Positions 56,051 through 64,000 of a stretch of DNA of 64,000 nt are shown here, piece by piece; positions within the stretch are counted from its first letter, which is position 1, and each line of letters begins with the position of its first letter. Both the position numbers and the translations under genes were made by a program. A model generated the notes under the pieces. That model did no database searches. It had not been told where the DNA came from and saw nothing but the letters and a program-made list of their open reading frames with translations. Source of the DNA: JAFGUB01 sp050305515 (lineage in GTDB: Bacteria; Campylobacterota; Campylobacteria; Campylobacterales; Sulfurimonadaceae); the NCBI GenBank assembly GCA_050305515.1, contig JBNLFL010000043.1, positions 1 through 64,000 on the forward strand, given 5' to 3'.

Positions 56051-57937
56051 TTACCCTTGCTGCAGCTCATCGGCCATAACAGCCAACTCTTCCACACCTT
56101 CACTGATATGCGAAATTGTTTCAATGATCAACTCACTCGCCTTGCGCGATTCCATGGCATTACGGGCTGAAAGCTCAACAGCTTTTTGAATTTCGCTGAC
56201 GCCGATAAGGACCTGATTGAGCCCTTCAAGGTTCTGATCATTAATTGTTTTGAGTCCGGTAAAGCGATCAAGCAGTTCAATCAGCATGTTCGTAATCTTT
56301 TCAACATCACCAACCAAACGGTTGATCTGATGGCGTTCAACATCCTGACCGCCCAGCAGTTTGAGCCAGTCGGTGCGCACCATGTCGATTTCACTGTTCA
56401 TGGATTCGATCGTATCGTTGATCTTGTCGGTATTGGCTTCAGAATCCTTGGCAAGATTGCGAATATCGGAACTGACCACCGCAAAGCCTTTACCAAAATC
56501 GCCGGCACGTGCGGCTTCGATCGAACCGCTGATCGCCAGCATATTAAGCTGAATGATGGAGTTGGAAATATTTCCGACAGTCTTGTCGACATTTCGTGTC
56601 TCTTTAACAATCACTTCAAGTTCACTGCTAGCCGTATTGCCTTTGGTGATAGAGGATTCAAATGCCTGTCCGATGCTTTTAAGCTCGTTGCGCACTTCAC
56701 TGAACGACACTTTCAGAAGGTCGAAGTTGCGTCTGCCGATCTCGATAAGCGCATTAATATCTTTGGAATCCTGAATGCCGCCTTCAACCAGTTCCTTGTT
56801 TGAAAGCACACTCTGATTTGTGGTATTGGAAGCTTTTTCAATTTGATTGAGGGCATCGTTAACCTCTTCGAGCGATCCCTGAATATCTTCCATCGCGCTG
56901 CCGATACCGTCTGCCGATGCTGCAATCTCTTCGGCTGACTTCATGGTGTCGGTGGAGTATTTAAGTTCCTCTGCAAGACTTGAAAGCTCTTTGATATCAT
57001 CTTCGGTTTGCGCAAGCGCATTAGACTGTACTTCAATACCGCTTAATGTACGTTCCACCGAATGGGCAATCTCCTGAGACGCTTTGGCGATCTGGGCGCT
57101 ACCGTCATTGATTTTGGCGATATTGATGCCCAGATTTCTGGTAAAGCTGTTCATATTACGTGCCGCTTCCACCGTAAAGGTAGCGATCTTGGTCAGCTCT
57201 TCCATTTTCGATGTCAGCTTGGTTCCACGCCCGCCGGTATTTTCAATAATTTCAGTGGTGCTGACAATACTCTTGATGATATTGTCGATACTCCCCTGGA
57301 TTTTGTTGACCAGATCGGAAATAAACTCGGCATTTTTTTCACTCTCTCCGGCAAGTGCACGGGTTTCATCAGCGACGACGGCGAACCCTTTTCCGTGCTC
57401 TTTGGCACGGCTGGCCTCAATGGCGGCATTCAGGGCCAAAAGATTGGTCTGGTCGGCAATCTTTGCAATGAATCCGACCGCTTCACCGATATTTTCGGAT
57501 GACGCCTTAAGTTCTTCGGACTTTTTGGAAGACTGTTTCGCCACATCTACCGCATTGTTCATGCGCTCAACCGACTGATTGATCGTATTGACGGCACCCA
57601 TGACATTATCACCGGTACTCAGCGTGGAGGAGATAACCGTATCGATGCTGTTGCCCATACGGTTGATATTGCTGCTGATCCCCTTGACATTGTTCAGAGC
57701 CTGATCACTCGCGCCGCTGTTTTCTTCAGCAGCCGTGGCAATCTGCTCCATGGAGGACTTCAATTGTTCAATGGCACTGACACTCTCTTGCGCATTATCC
57801 AGAATCGTCGTTGCGACACCTGCAATGCTTTCGGATATCTGCTGCTGTTTGGCCAGAGTTCTTTGACGTCGTTTATCACCTGTTTGACTCGCTATCGCTG
57901 CGGAAGCTGGTGTCCCGCCTCTTTTCACTAATGCCAT
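56051..57937 (-). CDS. soluble chemoreceptor with two signalling tips
   Basis: 628 residues without membrane segment or sensor domain. Residues about 160-200 carry a standard receptor hairpin tip (IADQTNLLALNAAIEASRAK, HGKGFAVVADETRALAGES). A second tip lies around 465-510 (IIQLNMLAISGSIEAARAGD, FGKGFAVVSSDIRNLAKDSE), where the conserved NLLALNA is changed to NMLAISG. The protein thus looks like two receptor cytoplasmic domains in series. It probably gets its input from the PAS protein encoded 16 bases upstream. GAGGAGAGG precedes the ATG. Confidence 0.85.
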   Translation of the reverse strand: MALVKRGGTPASAAIASQTGDKRRQRTLAKQQQISESIAGVATTILDNAQESVSAIEQLKSSMEQIATAAEENSGASDQALNNVKGISSNINRMGNSIDTVISSTLSTGDNVMGAVNTINQSVERMNNAVDVAKQSSKKSEELKASSENIGEAVGFIAKIADQTNLLALNAAIEASRAKEHGKGFAVVADETRALAGESEKNAEFISDLVNKIQGSIDNIIKSIVSTTEIIENTGGRGTKLTSKMEELTKIATFTVEAARNMNSFTRNLGINIAKINDGSAQIAKASQEIAHSVERTLSGIEVQSNALAQTEDDIKELSSLAEELKYSTDTMKSAEEIAASADGIGSAMEDIQGSLEEVNDALNQIEKASNTTNQSVLSNKELVEGGIQDSKDINALIEIGRRNFDLLKVSFSEVRNELKSIGQAFESSITKGNTASSELEVIVKETRNVDKTVGNISNSIIQLNMLAISGSIEAARAGDFGKGFAVVSSDIRNLAKDSEANTDKINDTIESMNSEIDMVRTDWLKLLGGQDVERHQINRLVGDVEKITNMLIELLDRFTGLKTINDQNLEGLNQVLIGVSEIQKAVELSARNAMESRKASELIIETISHISEGVEELAVMADELQQG

Positions 57938-57953
57938 CTATCCTCTCCTCTTC

Positions 57954-58382
57954 TTAATCCAAAGTTGCATAGAGCTCTTCAGCTCTTTTAATATCTTCGC
58001 GTGACGGTTTGACACGGATCGAAACGTATTTGATATTGCCGTTGCTGTCTGTGGCACGCAGTACGGTGGCATAAACCCAATAGAATCCACCCCCTCTGCG
58101 GGCATTTTTGACATAACCCGTCCAGAAGCCTTTGCTTTGAACATCATCCCAAAGTGATTTAAAAGCGGCACGTGGCATGTCAGGGTGCCGAACCAGGTTA
58201 TGTGGCTGCCCGAGCAGATCTGCTTTACTCATGTTGGCAATTTTCAAAAAAGAGTCGTTGGCGTAGGTTACGATCCCTTTTTCATCCGTTTCGGACAACA
58301 GGTAAAGATCGTTATAGAGCACTTCTCCGTCATCCAGAAAAGTCAACCCTTCCGTACTTTTTGCTTTATCTTCCAATGACAT
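57954..58382 (-). CDS. Aer/CetB-type PAS protein
   Basis: 142 residues, a single PAS domain of the Aer type: LSETDEKGIVTYANDSFLKI, GQPHNLVRHPDMPRAAFKSL and GFWTGYVKNARRGGGFYWV. In Aer and in Campylobacter CetB this PAS binds FAD and reports redox state. Here it is a separate protein, directly before the soluble receptor, as in the split CetA/CetB energy-taxis system. First gene of the long operon; GGAGGA precedes the ATG. Confidence 0.87.
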   Translation of the reverse strand: MSLEDKAKSTEGLTFLDDGEVLYNDLYLLSETDEKGIVTYANDSFLKIANMSKADLLGQPHNLVRHPDMPRAAFKSLWDDVQSKGFWTGYVKNARRGGGFYWVYATVLRATDSNGNIKYVSIRVKPSREDIKRAEELYATLD

Positions 58383-58515
58383 TGGGTTCCTCCAGACATA
58401 TTTAGCTTGTATGCAAAGATTACCCGTAGATATCTGACAAAAGTATTAAAAAGCAGGGATTTGCACAGAATCTTTATTTTATAAAAAAAGTTATGATTTT
58501 TGAAAAAGGGGAAGG

Positions 58516-58546
58516 TAAAAATGCATTTCGAACGAATTCGAAATGC
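58516..58546 (-). terminator. rho-independent terminator of rpsO
   Basis: On the minus strand GCATTTCGAA-TTCG-TTCGAAATGC forms a perfect ten-base stem closed by a UUCG tetraloop, directly followed by ATTTTTACC. It lies 14 bases after the rpsO stop codon. Confidence 0.8.
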
Positions 58547-58559
58547 GGGTGCAGTCAGT

Positions 58560-58835
58560 CTAGATGTTGTCGCGAATACCGAGTGCTTCAATCAATGATT
58601 TGTAGCTATCTTTGTTTGTGCGTTTAAGGTAGCGCATCAAACGGCGGCGTTGTCCAACCAGTTTGAGCAGACCCAGACGTGATGCGTGATCTTTGCTGTG
58701 TTCTTTCAGATGCTCTGTCAGTTCTGCAATGCGTGTTGAGAGCAGAGCAATTTGTACTTCGCTTGATCCGGTATCGTTTTCTGAACGACCGAACTGCTTG
58801 ATGAGCGCCTCTTTTTTCGCCGTATCCAAAGCCAT
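58560..58835 (-). CDS. rpsO: 30S ribosomal protein S15
   Basis: 91 residues, the normal length. Conserved S15 segments are visible: NDTGSSEVQIALLSTRIAEL, HSKDHASRLGLLKLVGQRRR and LMRYLKRTNKDSYKSLI. It binds 16S rRNA in the central domain of the small subunit. AGGAGGT precedes the ATG. It is transcribed away from the Rrf2 and flhA genes. Confidence 0.97.
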   Translation of the reverse strand: MALDTAKKEALIKQFGRSENDTGSSEVQIALLSTRIAELTEHLKEHSKDHASRLGLLKLVGQRRRLMRYLKRTNKDSYKSLIEALGIRDNI

Positions 58836-58997
58836 GGTGACCTCCTGATGGGTATTAAAGTTGAGACTTTAAGAGGCTATGCTTAAAGTCGAGCCGGAAT
58901 TATACCCAAACAAACGTAAAAGTCGAAACTACTTTCATAACTCTAACTTGCACAAAGGTATCGCTTACTATAATTGCCTCAAAATAAGACATTCCCG

Positions 58998-59007
58998 TTA
59001 CATGTAA
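58998..59007. repeat. iterated palindrome TTACATGTAA
   Basis: Perfect copy ten bases before the ATG of the Rrf2 regulator, where it would overlap the ribosome-binding region. Confidence 0.9.
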
Positions 59008-59017
59008 AGATAATCCG

Positions 59018-59422
59018 ATGCTGTTGACCCGTGCAAGTGAATACGCCCTACTCTCGTTAATCGTTCTGGCTAAATCCCAAAAACCGCTCGATGCCGAGAC
59101 ACTTTCCAAAGAGCTGGACATATCCAAAAGCTTTCTCGCCAAAATACTCCAGAGCCTCGCACGCAACGACATCATCAGCTCCTTCAAGGGTGTCAACGGA
59201 GGTTTCGCCCTTAACGAGAGCAGTCTGGGTCGAAGCATTCTGGAAATCATGTGCGCGGCCGAAGGCAAAACGCCTGCAGTCTTCGAATGTTCGCCATCAC
59301 AGAGCAGCTGTCCGTCCGATCGTGCTTCAACCTGCAGGATTTGGCCATTCATCAACCGTCTCCAAGGTAAAATTGACGGATTTTTAGGTACCCTTACTCT
59401 TCAAGATATCCTAGAAGAGTAG
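59018..59422 (+). CDS. Rrf2-family transcriptional regulator
   Basis: 134 residues: winged helix typical of Rrf2/IscR/NsrR (LLTRASEYALLSLIVLAKSQ, LSKELDISKSFLAKILQSLA, VNGGFALN). Three cysteines (ECSPSQSSCPSDRASTC, spacing C-x6-C-x7-C) lie where IscR and NsrR bind an iron-sulfur cluster, so it may sense iron-sulfur status, NO or redox. Homologous gene order Rrf2-flhA near rpsO is known in Campylobacter. It lies two bases before the flhA start. Confidence 0.9.
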   Translation: MLLTRASEYALLSLIVLAKSQKPLDAETLSKELDISKSFLAKILQSLARNDIISSFKGVNGGFALNESSLGRSILEIMCAAEGKTPAVFECSPSQSSCPSDRASTCRIWPFINRLQGKIDGFLGTLTLQDILEE

Positions 59423-59424
59423 CA

Positions 59425-61617
59425 GTGGCCCGGACAAAAACAACAAAGCAGCAGTTCAACGAAATCGCCAGTGTTCTGTTCCAGTCACGCGACCTTGGTG
59501 TCGTGGTTTTTGTCATGGCGATTCTGGCGATTATCATCGTTCCGCTTCCCAGCGGTATTCTGGATCTGCTACTCACCGTAGTCATCGCGATGTCCGTTCT
59601 GATACTGCTGATTTCACTCTATATTCCCAAACCCACAGACCTGACCACGTTTCCCACCCTGCTGCTTGTCATTACGCTCTTTCGCCTCTCACTCAACGTC
59701 GCTACAACGCGGATGATCCTGAGCCATGGCAACGAAGGGCCGGGTGCGGTAAGTGATATCATCAGCAGTTTCGGAAATTTTGTTGTCGGCGGTAACTTTG
59801 TTATCGGAATCATCGTCTTTTCCATTCTGGTACTGATCAACTTTATGGTCATTACCAAGGGTTCGGGACGCGTCGCCGAAGTCGCAGCCCGTTTTACACT
59901 TGATGCGATGCCCGGTAAACAGATGGCCATCGATGCAGACCTCAATGCGGGTCTCATCGACGAAAAAGAAGCCAAAGAACGCCGTGCGGAGATTCTCCAG
60001 ACCGCCAACTTCTATGGCGCCATGGACGGTTCGAGCAAGTTTATCAAAGGGGATGCGGTTGCAGGCATCATCATCACCCTGATCAACATTATCGGCGGTT
60101 TTCTCATTGGTGTCTTCCAGTTTGATCTGGATGTCCCGACCAGCGCCGCGACCTACACCATTTTAACCATCGGTGACGGTCTGGTCTCGCAAATTCCGGC
60201 GCTCATTATCTCGACAGCCACCGGTATCATGATTACCCGCTCTTCCAGCGACGGCAGCAATTTTGCCGAAGGCACCATCAATCAACTGATGGGTAATGCC
60301 CGAACCATGATGATTGTCGGATTCATTATGACAATGTTTGCGCTGGTACCGGGTCTGCCCACACTCTCCATGGGGTTTGTCGGCCTTGTATTTGCGGCGT
60401 TGGGATATGCGCTTTACCGGCATGACCGCGGCGACTTTTCACTCGTACCTGCTTCTGCTGATGGTAAAAAAGCACCCGCATCTGCTGCCAAAAAAGGAAC
60501 ACCGGGGAGTGCAGACAGCCCCGGCGAGAGTACGACACCCAAAAAGACTCAGGAGCAGATTGCCAAAGAGGAGGAAGCGGCACTTGATGATATTCTGAAA
60601 GTGGAAATGCTGGAACTGACGCTCGGCTATCAGCTGATTCGCCTTGCCGATGCATCACAGGGCGGTGATCTGCTCGAACGTATCCGTTCGATGCGCCGTA
60701 AAATCGCCTCGACGCTGGGATTCCTGATGCCGCAGGTGCGCATACGCGACAATCTGCATCTTAAAGCCGACCGCTATGAGATCCTTCTCAAAGGTGTCGC
60801 CATAGGTGAAGGCAGCATTCAGCCCGAACGCTTTTTGGCTATGGACAGCGGCATGGCCACAGGAGATATTCCGGGAGAACCTACAAAAGAACCGGCGTTT
60901 GGCCTCGATGCGCTGTGGATCTCTCCCGAACATAAAGAAGATGCCATCATGTACGGCTATACCGTCGTCGATCCGGCCACCGTCATTTCAACCCACATGA
61001 GCGAACTGATCAAACGCTACGCGGAAGATCTGCTCACAAGACAGGAGACACAGGCGCTTCTGGATAAAATAAAAAATGATTACCCCGTAGTCGTTGACGA
61101 TCTCTTCAAAGTCGCCAATATCGGGCTCATACAGCGTATTTTCAAAGCGCTTCTGCATGAGAAGATCCCGCTTACCGACATGCTGACGATCCTTGAAACC
61201 ATCGCTGATATCGCGGAATATACGAAAAATGTCGAGATTATTACGGAACAGGTACGTTCGCGTCTTTCCCGTGTCATTACCAAAATGTACAGTGGAAGCG
61301 ACGGTGTCATCCGACTGCTGACCTTCGATACCGCAACCGAGCAGAAAATGCTTGACAAATCCCAGGAGCAAGACGGTCTGCGTCATCTGCTGCTGAATGT
61401 CGGAGAGATCAATCAGCTGATACAGGCGACCAGCCAGAAAGCAACCGAACTGCTTCAAAAAGGCATCTCACCGGTCATCATCATTGTCGATCCGCAGCTG
61501 CGACGGCCGCTCTCGGAAATCTTCGAACGTTTCAGTCTCGACGTCATCACCCTTTCACATGCCGAAATCGACTCCAGTGCCAAATTTGAAGTCCTCGGCT
61601 CCATATCTATCACATAA
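59425..61617 (+). CDS. flhA: flagellar export gate protein FlhA
   Basis: 730 residues, normal FlhA length. Eight N-terminal membrane segments (about 30-330), including PTLLLVITLFRLSLNVATTR and the FHIPEP-region ARFTLDAMPGKQMAIDADLN. A cytoplasmic domain follows, with MPQVRIRDNLHLKADRYEIL, ATVISTHMSELIKRYAEDLL and a terminal DVITLSHAEI. A low-complexity linker (about 345-380) joins the halves. FlhA is the export gate of the flagellar type III apparatus. GTG start two bases after the Rrf2 stop. Confidence 0.97.
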   Translation: MARTKTTKQQFNEIASVLFQSRDLGVVVFVMAILAIIIVPLPSGILDLLLTVVIAMSVLILLISLYIPKPTDLTTFPTLLLVITLFRLSLNVATTRMILSHGNEGPGAVSDIISSFGNFVVGGNFVIGIIVFSILVLINFMVITKGSGRVAEVAARFTLDAMPGKQMAIDADLNAGLIDEKEAKERRAEILQTANFYGAMDGSSKFIKGDAVAGIIITLINIIGGFLIGVFQFDLDVPTSAATYTILTIGDGLVSQIPALIISTATGIMITRSSSDGSNFAEGTINQLMGNARTMMIVGFIMTMFALVPGLPTLSMGFVGLVFAALGYALYRHDRGDFSLVPASADGKKAPASAAKKGTPGSADSPGESTTPKKTQEQIAKEEEAALDDILKVEMLELTLGYQLIRLADASQGGDLLERIRSMRRKIASTLGFLMPQVRIRDNLHLKADRYEILLKGVAIGEGSIQPERFLAMDSGMATGDIPGEPTKEPAFGLDALWISPEHKEDAIMYGYTVVDPATVISTHMSELIKRYAEDLLTRQETQALLDKIKNDYPVVVDDLFKVANIGLIQRIFKALLHEKIPLTDMLTILETIADIAEYTKNVEIITEQVRSRLSRVITKMYSGSDGVIRLLTFDTATEQKMLDKSQEQDGLRHLLLNVGEINQLIQATSQKATELLQKGISPVIIIVDPQLRRPLSEIFERFSLDVITLSHAEIDSSAKFEVLGSISIT

Positions 61618-61625
61618 GGAATTTT

Positions 61626-62696
61626 TTGAATACGATCTACCATCTTTCACATATTGATCTTGACGGATACAGCTGCCAGTTAATTATGCGCCACACCCCC
61701 TATACGATTTACTCCTACAATGCCAATTACGGTGCCGAGGTCATGGAGCGCCTTGAAGAGATTCTCGATGCGATCAAAAAAGGGAAAAATACTCCTGCGA
61801 CTATTCTGATTACCGATCTTAATCTCTATCCGGATGAGGCCAAATGGCTTGACAGCAATGTCAAGAAATTGAATGAGTCCGGCTATCAGCTCGGCATCAC
61901 GCTGCTCGATCATCACGGCAGCGGAGAAAAGACATCGCAGCAATACAGCTGGTATTTTCTCGATACAAAGCGCAGCGCCACAAAAATCACCTATGAATAC
62001 GCCAAAGAACACTTTGATCTGGAGATACCCGAATGGATGGAACATTACGTCGCCGTTGTCAATGCCGTTGATCTCTGGCTTCAGGATGAACACGAAAACT
62101 TTGAATACGGAAAAGTCTGCATGCGCCTCATTAACGAAACGCGTGAGCTCAACCGGACCATCTTTGCCAATGAAGACCGCGAGTACAAACTCGCACTGCT
62201 TGAACAGGCAGCACGAGAGGTCGATGCGCCCCAGGCAAATATCCGGCTTGACGAGGCCATCCATGCCATGAAAAAGAGCTACTTCCGCGTTGAAGGCGAT
62301 GATACGCTTGACAATCTCTCGACACGTTATGTCGTCGATCTTCTTGGAACCAAACGCGACATCATGACCATTTACTACAAAGGTTACCGCGGATTTCTGA
62401 GTTACGGTGTCGGCAACACCTCCATCATCGGCAACGGCTTTCTGACGCAATACCCGGAATATGATTTTATCGTCGATATCAGCGGACGCGGTACGATGAG
62501 TTTTCGTGCCAACCATCAGGTCAATGTGGCACTCATCGCCCAAGAGTGGTCAGGTGGAGGCGGCCATCCCAATGCCGCAGGCGGCAGGATCAACGGCTTT
62601 AAAGAGCAGTTTCGTTATGACCGGGTCAAGTCCCAGATTCAGAACATTATCGATGCCAAGGAGTCGGTAGCGGGAGTACTTCCTCACAAGGCATAA
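61626..62696 (+). CDS. DHH-family phosphoesterase
   Basis: 356 residues. The N-terminus HLSHIDLDGYSCQLIM carries the first metal site (a DxD-like HxDxDG form), ITLLDHHGSGEKTSQQY the DHH motif, and GGGGHPNAAGGRINGF the DHHA1 substrate motif. Relatives are NrnA/oligoribonuclease-type nucleases or cyclic-dinucleotide phosphodiesterases; substrate not determined. Start is TTG with AAGGA six bases upstream, eight bases after flhA, so it is co-transcribed with flhA. Confidence 0.87.
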   Translation: MNTIYHLSHIDLDGYSCQLIMRHTPYTIYSYNANYGAEVMERLEEILDAIKKGKNTPATILITDLNLYPDEAKWLDSNVKKLNESGYQLGITLLDHHGSGEKTSQQYSWYFLDTKRSATKITYEYAKEHFDLEIPEWMEHYVAVVNAVDLWLQDEHENFEYGKVCMRLINETRELNRTIFANEDREYKLALLEQAAREVDAPQANIRLDEAIHAMKKSYFRVEGDDTLDNLSTRYVVDLLGTKRDIMTIYYKGYRGFLSYGVGNTSIIGNGFLTQYPEYDFIVDISGRGTMSFRANHQVNVALIAQEWSGGGGHPNAAGGRINGFKEQFRYDRVKSQIQNIIDAKESVAGVLPHKA

Positions 62697-62699
62697 GCC

Positions 62700-62709
62700 T
62701 TACATGTAA
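62700..62709. repeat. iterated palindrome TTACATGTAA
   Basis: Perfect copy in the 36-base spacer between the convergent DHH and amidase genes. Confidence 0.9.
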
Positions 62710-62732
62710 ACACATCTCCGTGTCGATACGAC

Positions 62733-64000
62733 TCACGGATTCTGGACAAAATAGCGGATTATCCCTTCCGCAAGTCCCTCTGCCAAAACTTTTTGATATC
62801 CCGAATTCACAAGATTGCGTGCCTCATTCGGATGCGAAATAAAACCGACTTCGACAAGTACCGCAGGCATCTGCGCTCCAACCAGAACCCAAAACGGCCC
62901 TTCGCGAACTCCATTATCCTTCACATCCGCATACTTCTCCTGAAGCGATGAGAGCATTCCCCGCTGGATATCAATGGCCAGCTTGTTGGAGGCAACAATT
63001 TTTTCGCGATTGAGAAAGTTCAGAAAGTTGTTTTTTCCGAAATAGTTCATATCTTCAATCTCTTTGGAGTTTTCCACCGCCGCCACCTGATTCGCACGGT
63101 CACTGCGTGAGGGCGAAAGAAAATAGGTTTCGATGCCTTTGGCCAGATGGGCACTCTTTTTCGGTACCGAATTGGCATGAATCGATACAAAAAGATCTGC
63201 TTTCTGATCGTTGGCATATTTGGTACGTTTTCGCAAAGAGACAAATGTGTCCCGGTTCCGGGTCAAATGTACGGTGATACCGGCTTCACGAAGCCGTTTG
63301 GCCACATAGGTGGCAATCTGAAAAACAACAATCTTTTCACGGTAGTTTTTGTAGCCGATGGCACCGGTATCTTTGCCGCCATGCCCCGGATCAAGTACGA
63401 CAACATAAGATTTTGCCGGTTTAAAGTGACTCTTTGGCTCACTCGTGATTGTAGTATCTCCGACGTTAGGATTGATTACCAAACGCGCCTCTTCGGTGCT
63501 GTAGGAGAGTTCAAGCGGTGTCTGATTTTCCAGGACCAGACGGAGGGTGTCATGATCATATTGGGCTACACGTATACTGGATATATTCTTATGCTGCAAA
63601 TGGACACTGCGATGCATCGCGGCTTTGATATCAAAAATATAACGGTAACTCTTTTTTTTTGGATCCAGAATTTTAAAGTATTTGATCTGATCCGCTCGCA
63701 GAACACCATCAAAGCCTAAAACCAGACGGCTCCCGTCCCAATAGCTTTTTTCAAGATGGGACACGTCTTTGATTTGTACCGGAGAGGCGGGTTTTGCGGG
63801 TTTCGTAACTGAGGTAACGACACTCTTTTCAGCGTGGAGCGTGGCAAGCTCTTTTTTATATTTTTCAACATCAATACGAAGTTTTTTTCCCGTAATGACA
63901 ATGCCCTGCAGTGTCTGCTTTTTAAGGGCATCATCCTGATTCATAACGGCACGGAGATAGAGATTTTTATAGTCGTTGTAGGCGCGAAAGACTTCGCTTT
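62733..64000 (-). CDS. N-acetylmuramoyl-L-alanine amidase, N-terminus outside window
   Basis: The frame is open to the window end; codons upstream of the internal Met at 63944 read SEVFRAYNDYKNLYLRAV, so that Met is not the true start. The visible part holds a coiled linker, an AMIN-like beta domain (about WDGSRLVLGFDGVLRADQ) and the Amidase_3 domain: VVLDPGHGGKDTGAIGYKNY (His), DLFVSIHANSVPKK (His) and VLVEVGFISHPNEARN (Glu). Zinc enzyme that cuts the amide between MurNAc and the peptide during daughter-cell separation, as AmiC/AmiA. Confidence 0.92.
   Translation of the reverse strand, partial: SEVFRAYNDYKNLYLRAVMNQDDALKKQTLQGIVITGKKLRIDVEKYKKELATLHAEKSVVTSVTKPAKPASPVQIKDVSHLEKSYWDGSRLVLGFDGVLRADQIKYFKILDPKKKSYRYIFDIKAAMHRSVHLQHKNISSIRVAQYDHDTLRLVLENQTPLELSYSTEEARLVINPNVGDTTITSEPKSHFKPAKSYVVVLDPGHGGKDTGAIGYKNYREKIVVFQIATYVAKRLREAGITVHLTRNRDTFVSLRKRTKYANDQKADLFVSIHANSVPKKSAHLAKGIETYFLSPSRSDRANQVAAVENSKEIEDMNYFGKNNFLNFLNREKIVASNKLAIDIQRGMLSSLQEKYADVKDNGVREGPFWVLVGAQMPAVLVEVGFISHPNEARNLVNSGYQKVLAEGLAEGIIRYFVQNP

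Noticed and set aside
7137..62709. TTACATGTAA as operator of a single regulator, for instance the Rrf2 protein
   Set aside because: About half of the copies are inside coding sequence, far from starts, and copies occur between convergent genes. The pattern fits an iterated genomic palindrome better.
62717..62739. TCCGTG/CACGGA inverted repeat as a terminator between the convergent DHH and amidase genes
   Set aside because: The stem is only six bases with an 11-base loop, there is no T-run, and it overlaps the end of the amidase gene.

Overview
The window looks like chromosomal DNA of a Campylobacterota member, probably a free-living sulfur or hydrogen oxidiser of the Sulfurimonas/Sulfuricurvum/Sulfurovum type. 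The rpsO / Rrf2 regulator / flhA neighbourhood is the one known in Campylobacter. A soluble Aer-type PAS protein sits beside a chemoreceptor (CetB/CetA-like), CheW proteins carry CZB insertions, and kdsB points to a Gram-negative envelope. Most of the window is moderate in GC. The exception is 30.7-41.0 kb, which is clearly AT-rich and looks acquired.

Layout. 1-4.5 kb: two BspA-type (DUF285) repeat surface proteins, with small unknown genes and a PaiB-like protein between them. 4.65-4.77 kb: a tiny relic of a yefM-yoeB toxin-antitoxin pair. 4.8-8.9 kb: a run of single metabolic genes (LysE exporter, quinone reductase, DUF6194, acetyltransferase, amidohydrolase). 8.9-12.5 kb: a TolC / HlyD / ABC-membrane-domain export operon in which the ABC protein has no ATPase domain. 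12.7-30.7 kb: housekeeping and envelope genes (lipoproteins, a PAS protein, an FG-GAP surface protein, Kef-type antiporter, glutaredoxin-like protein, permease, RNA helicase, peptide deformylase, MarR regulator, trpC, TPR lipoprotein, tRNA methyltransferase, kdsB), plus a 271-base structured inverted-repeat element just before kdsB.

30.76-40.79 kb: eight tightly packed minus-strand genes: fatty acyl-AMP ligase, cytochrome P450, B12/radical SAM enzyme, a second degenerate P450, acyl carrier protein, carbamoyltransferase, MBOAT acyltransferase and an SGNH/AlgJ-like membrane partner. The ligase + carrier + MBOAT + membrane hydrolase set repeats the logic of dltABCD, but with a fatty acyl ligase and tailoring enzymes. 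I read it as a system that activates, oxidises, carbamoylates and exports an unusual acyl group onto a surface glycan. A 66-base copy of the kdsB 3' end lies at its far edge (41028-41093), marking kdsB as the insertion point.

41.2-43.7 kb: a nine-heme c-type cytochrome lipoprotein with a serine-rich linker and a (DEHD)8 metal-binding block. 43.8-58.4 kb: one long minus-strand chemosensory operon: PAS protein, soluble receptor with two signalling tips, triple CheW, CheB, HEAT protein, CheR, CheY, CheZ-like protein, CheY, CheA, two CheW-CZB proteins, a small STAS-like protein, ParA-type ATPase, a histidine kinase fragment and a long response regulator. 58.5-64 kb: rpsO, Rrf2 regulator, flhA, a DHH phosphoesterase and an N-acetylmuramoyl-L-alanine amidase cut by the window edge.

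Two signals run across the window. The palindrome TTACATGTAA occurs 17 times exactly, in genes and between them, far above chance, and resembles the HIP1 type of iterated palindrome. Three unrelated secreted proteins (the two BspA-type proteins and the FG-GAP protein) end in the same short tail of the form P-x-L-(M/Y)-(M)-Y-L-L-x, which may be an undescribed C-terminal sorting signal.
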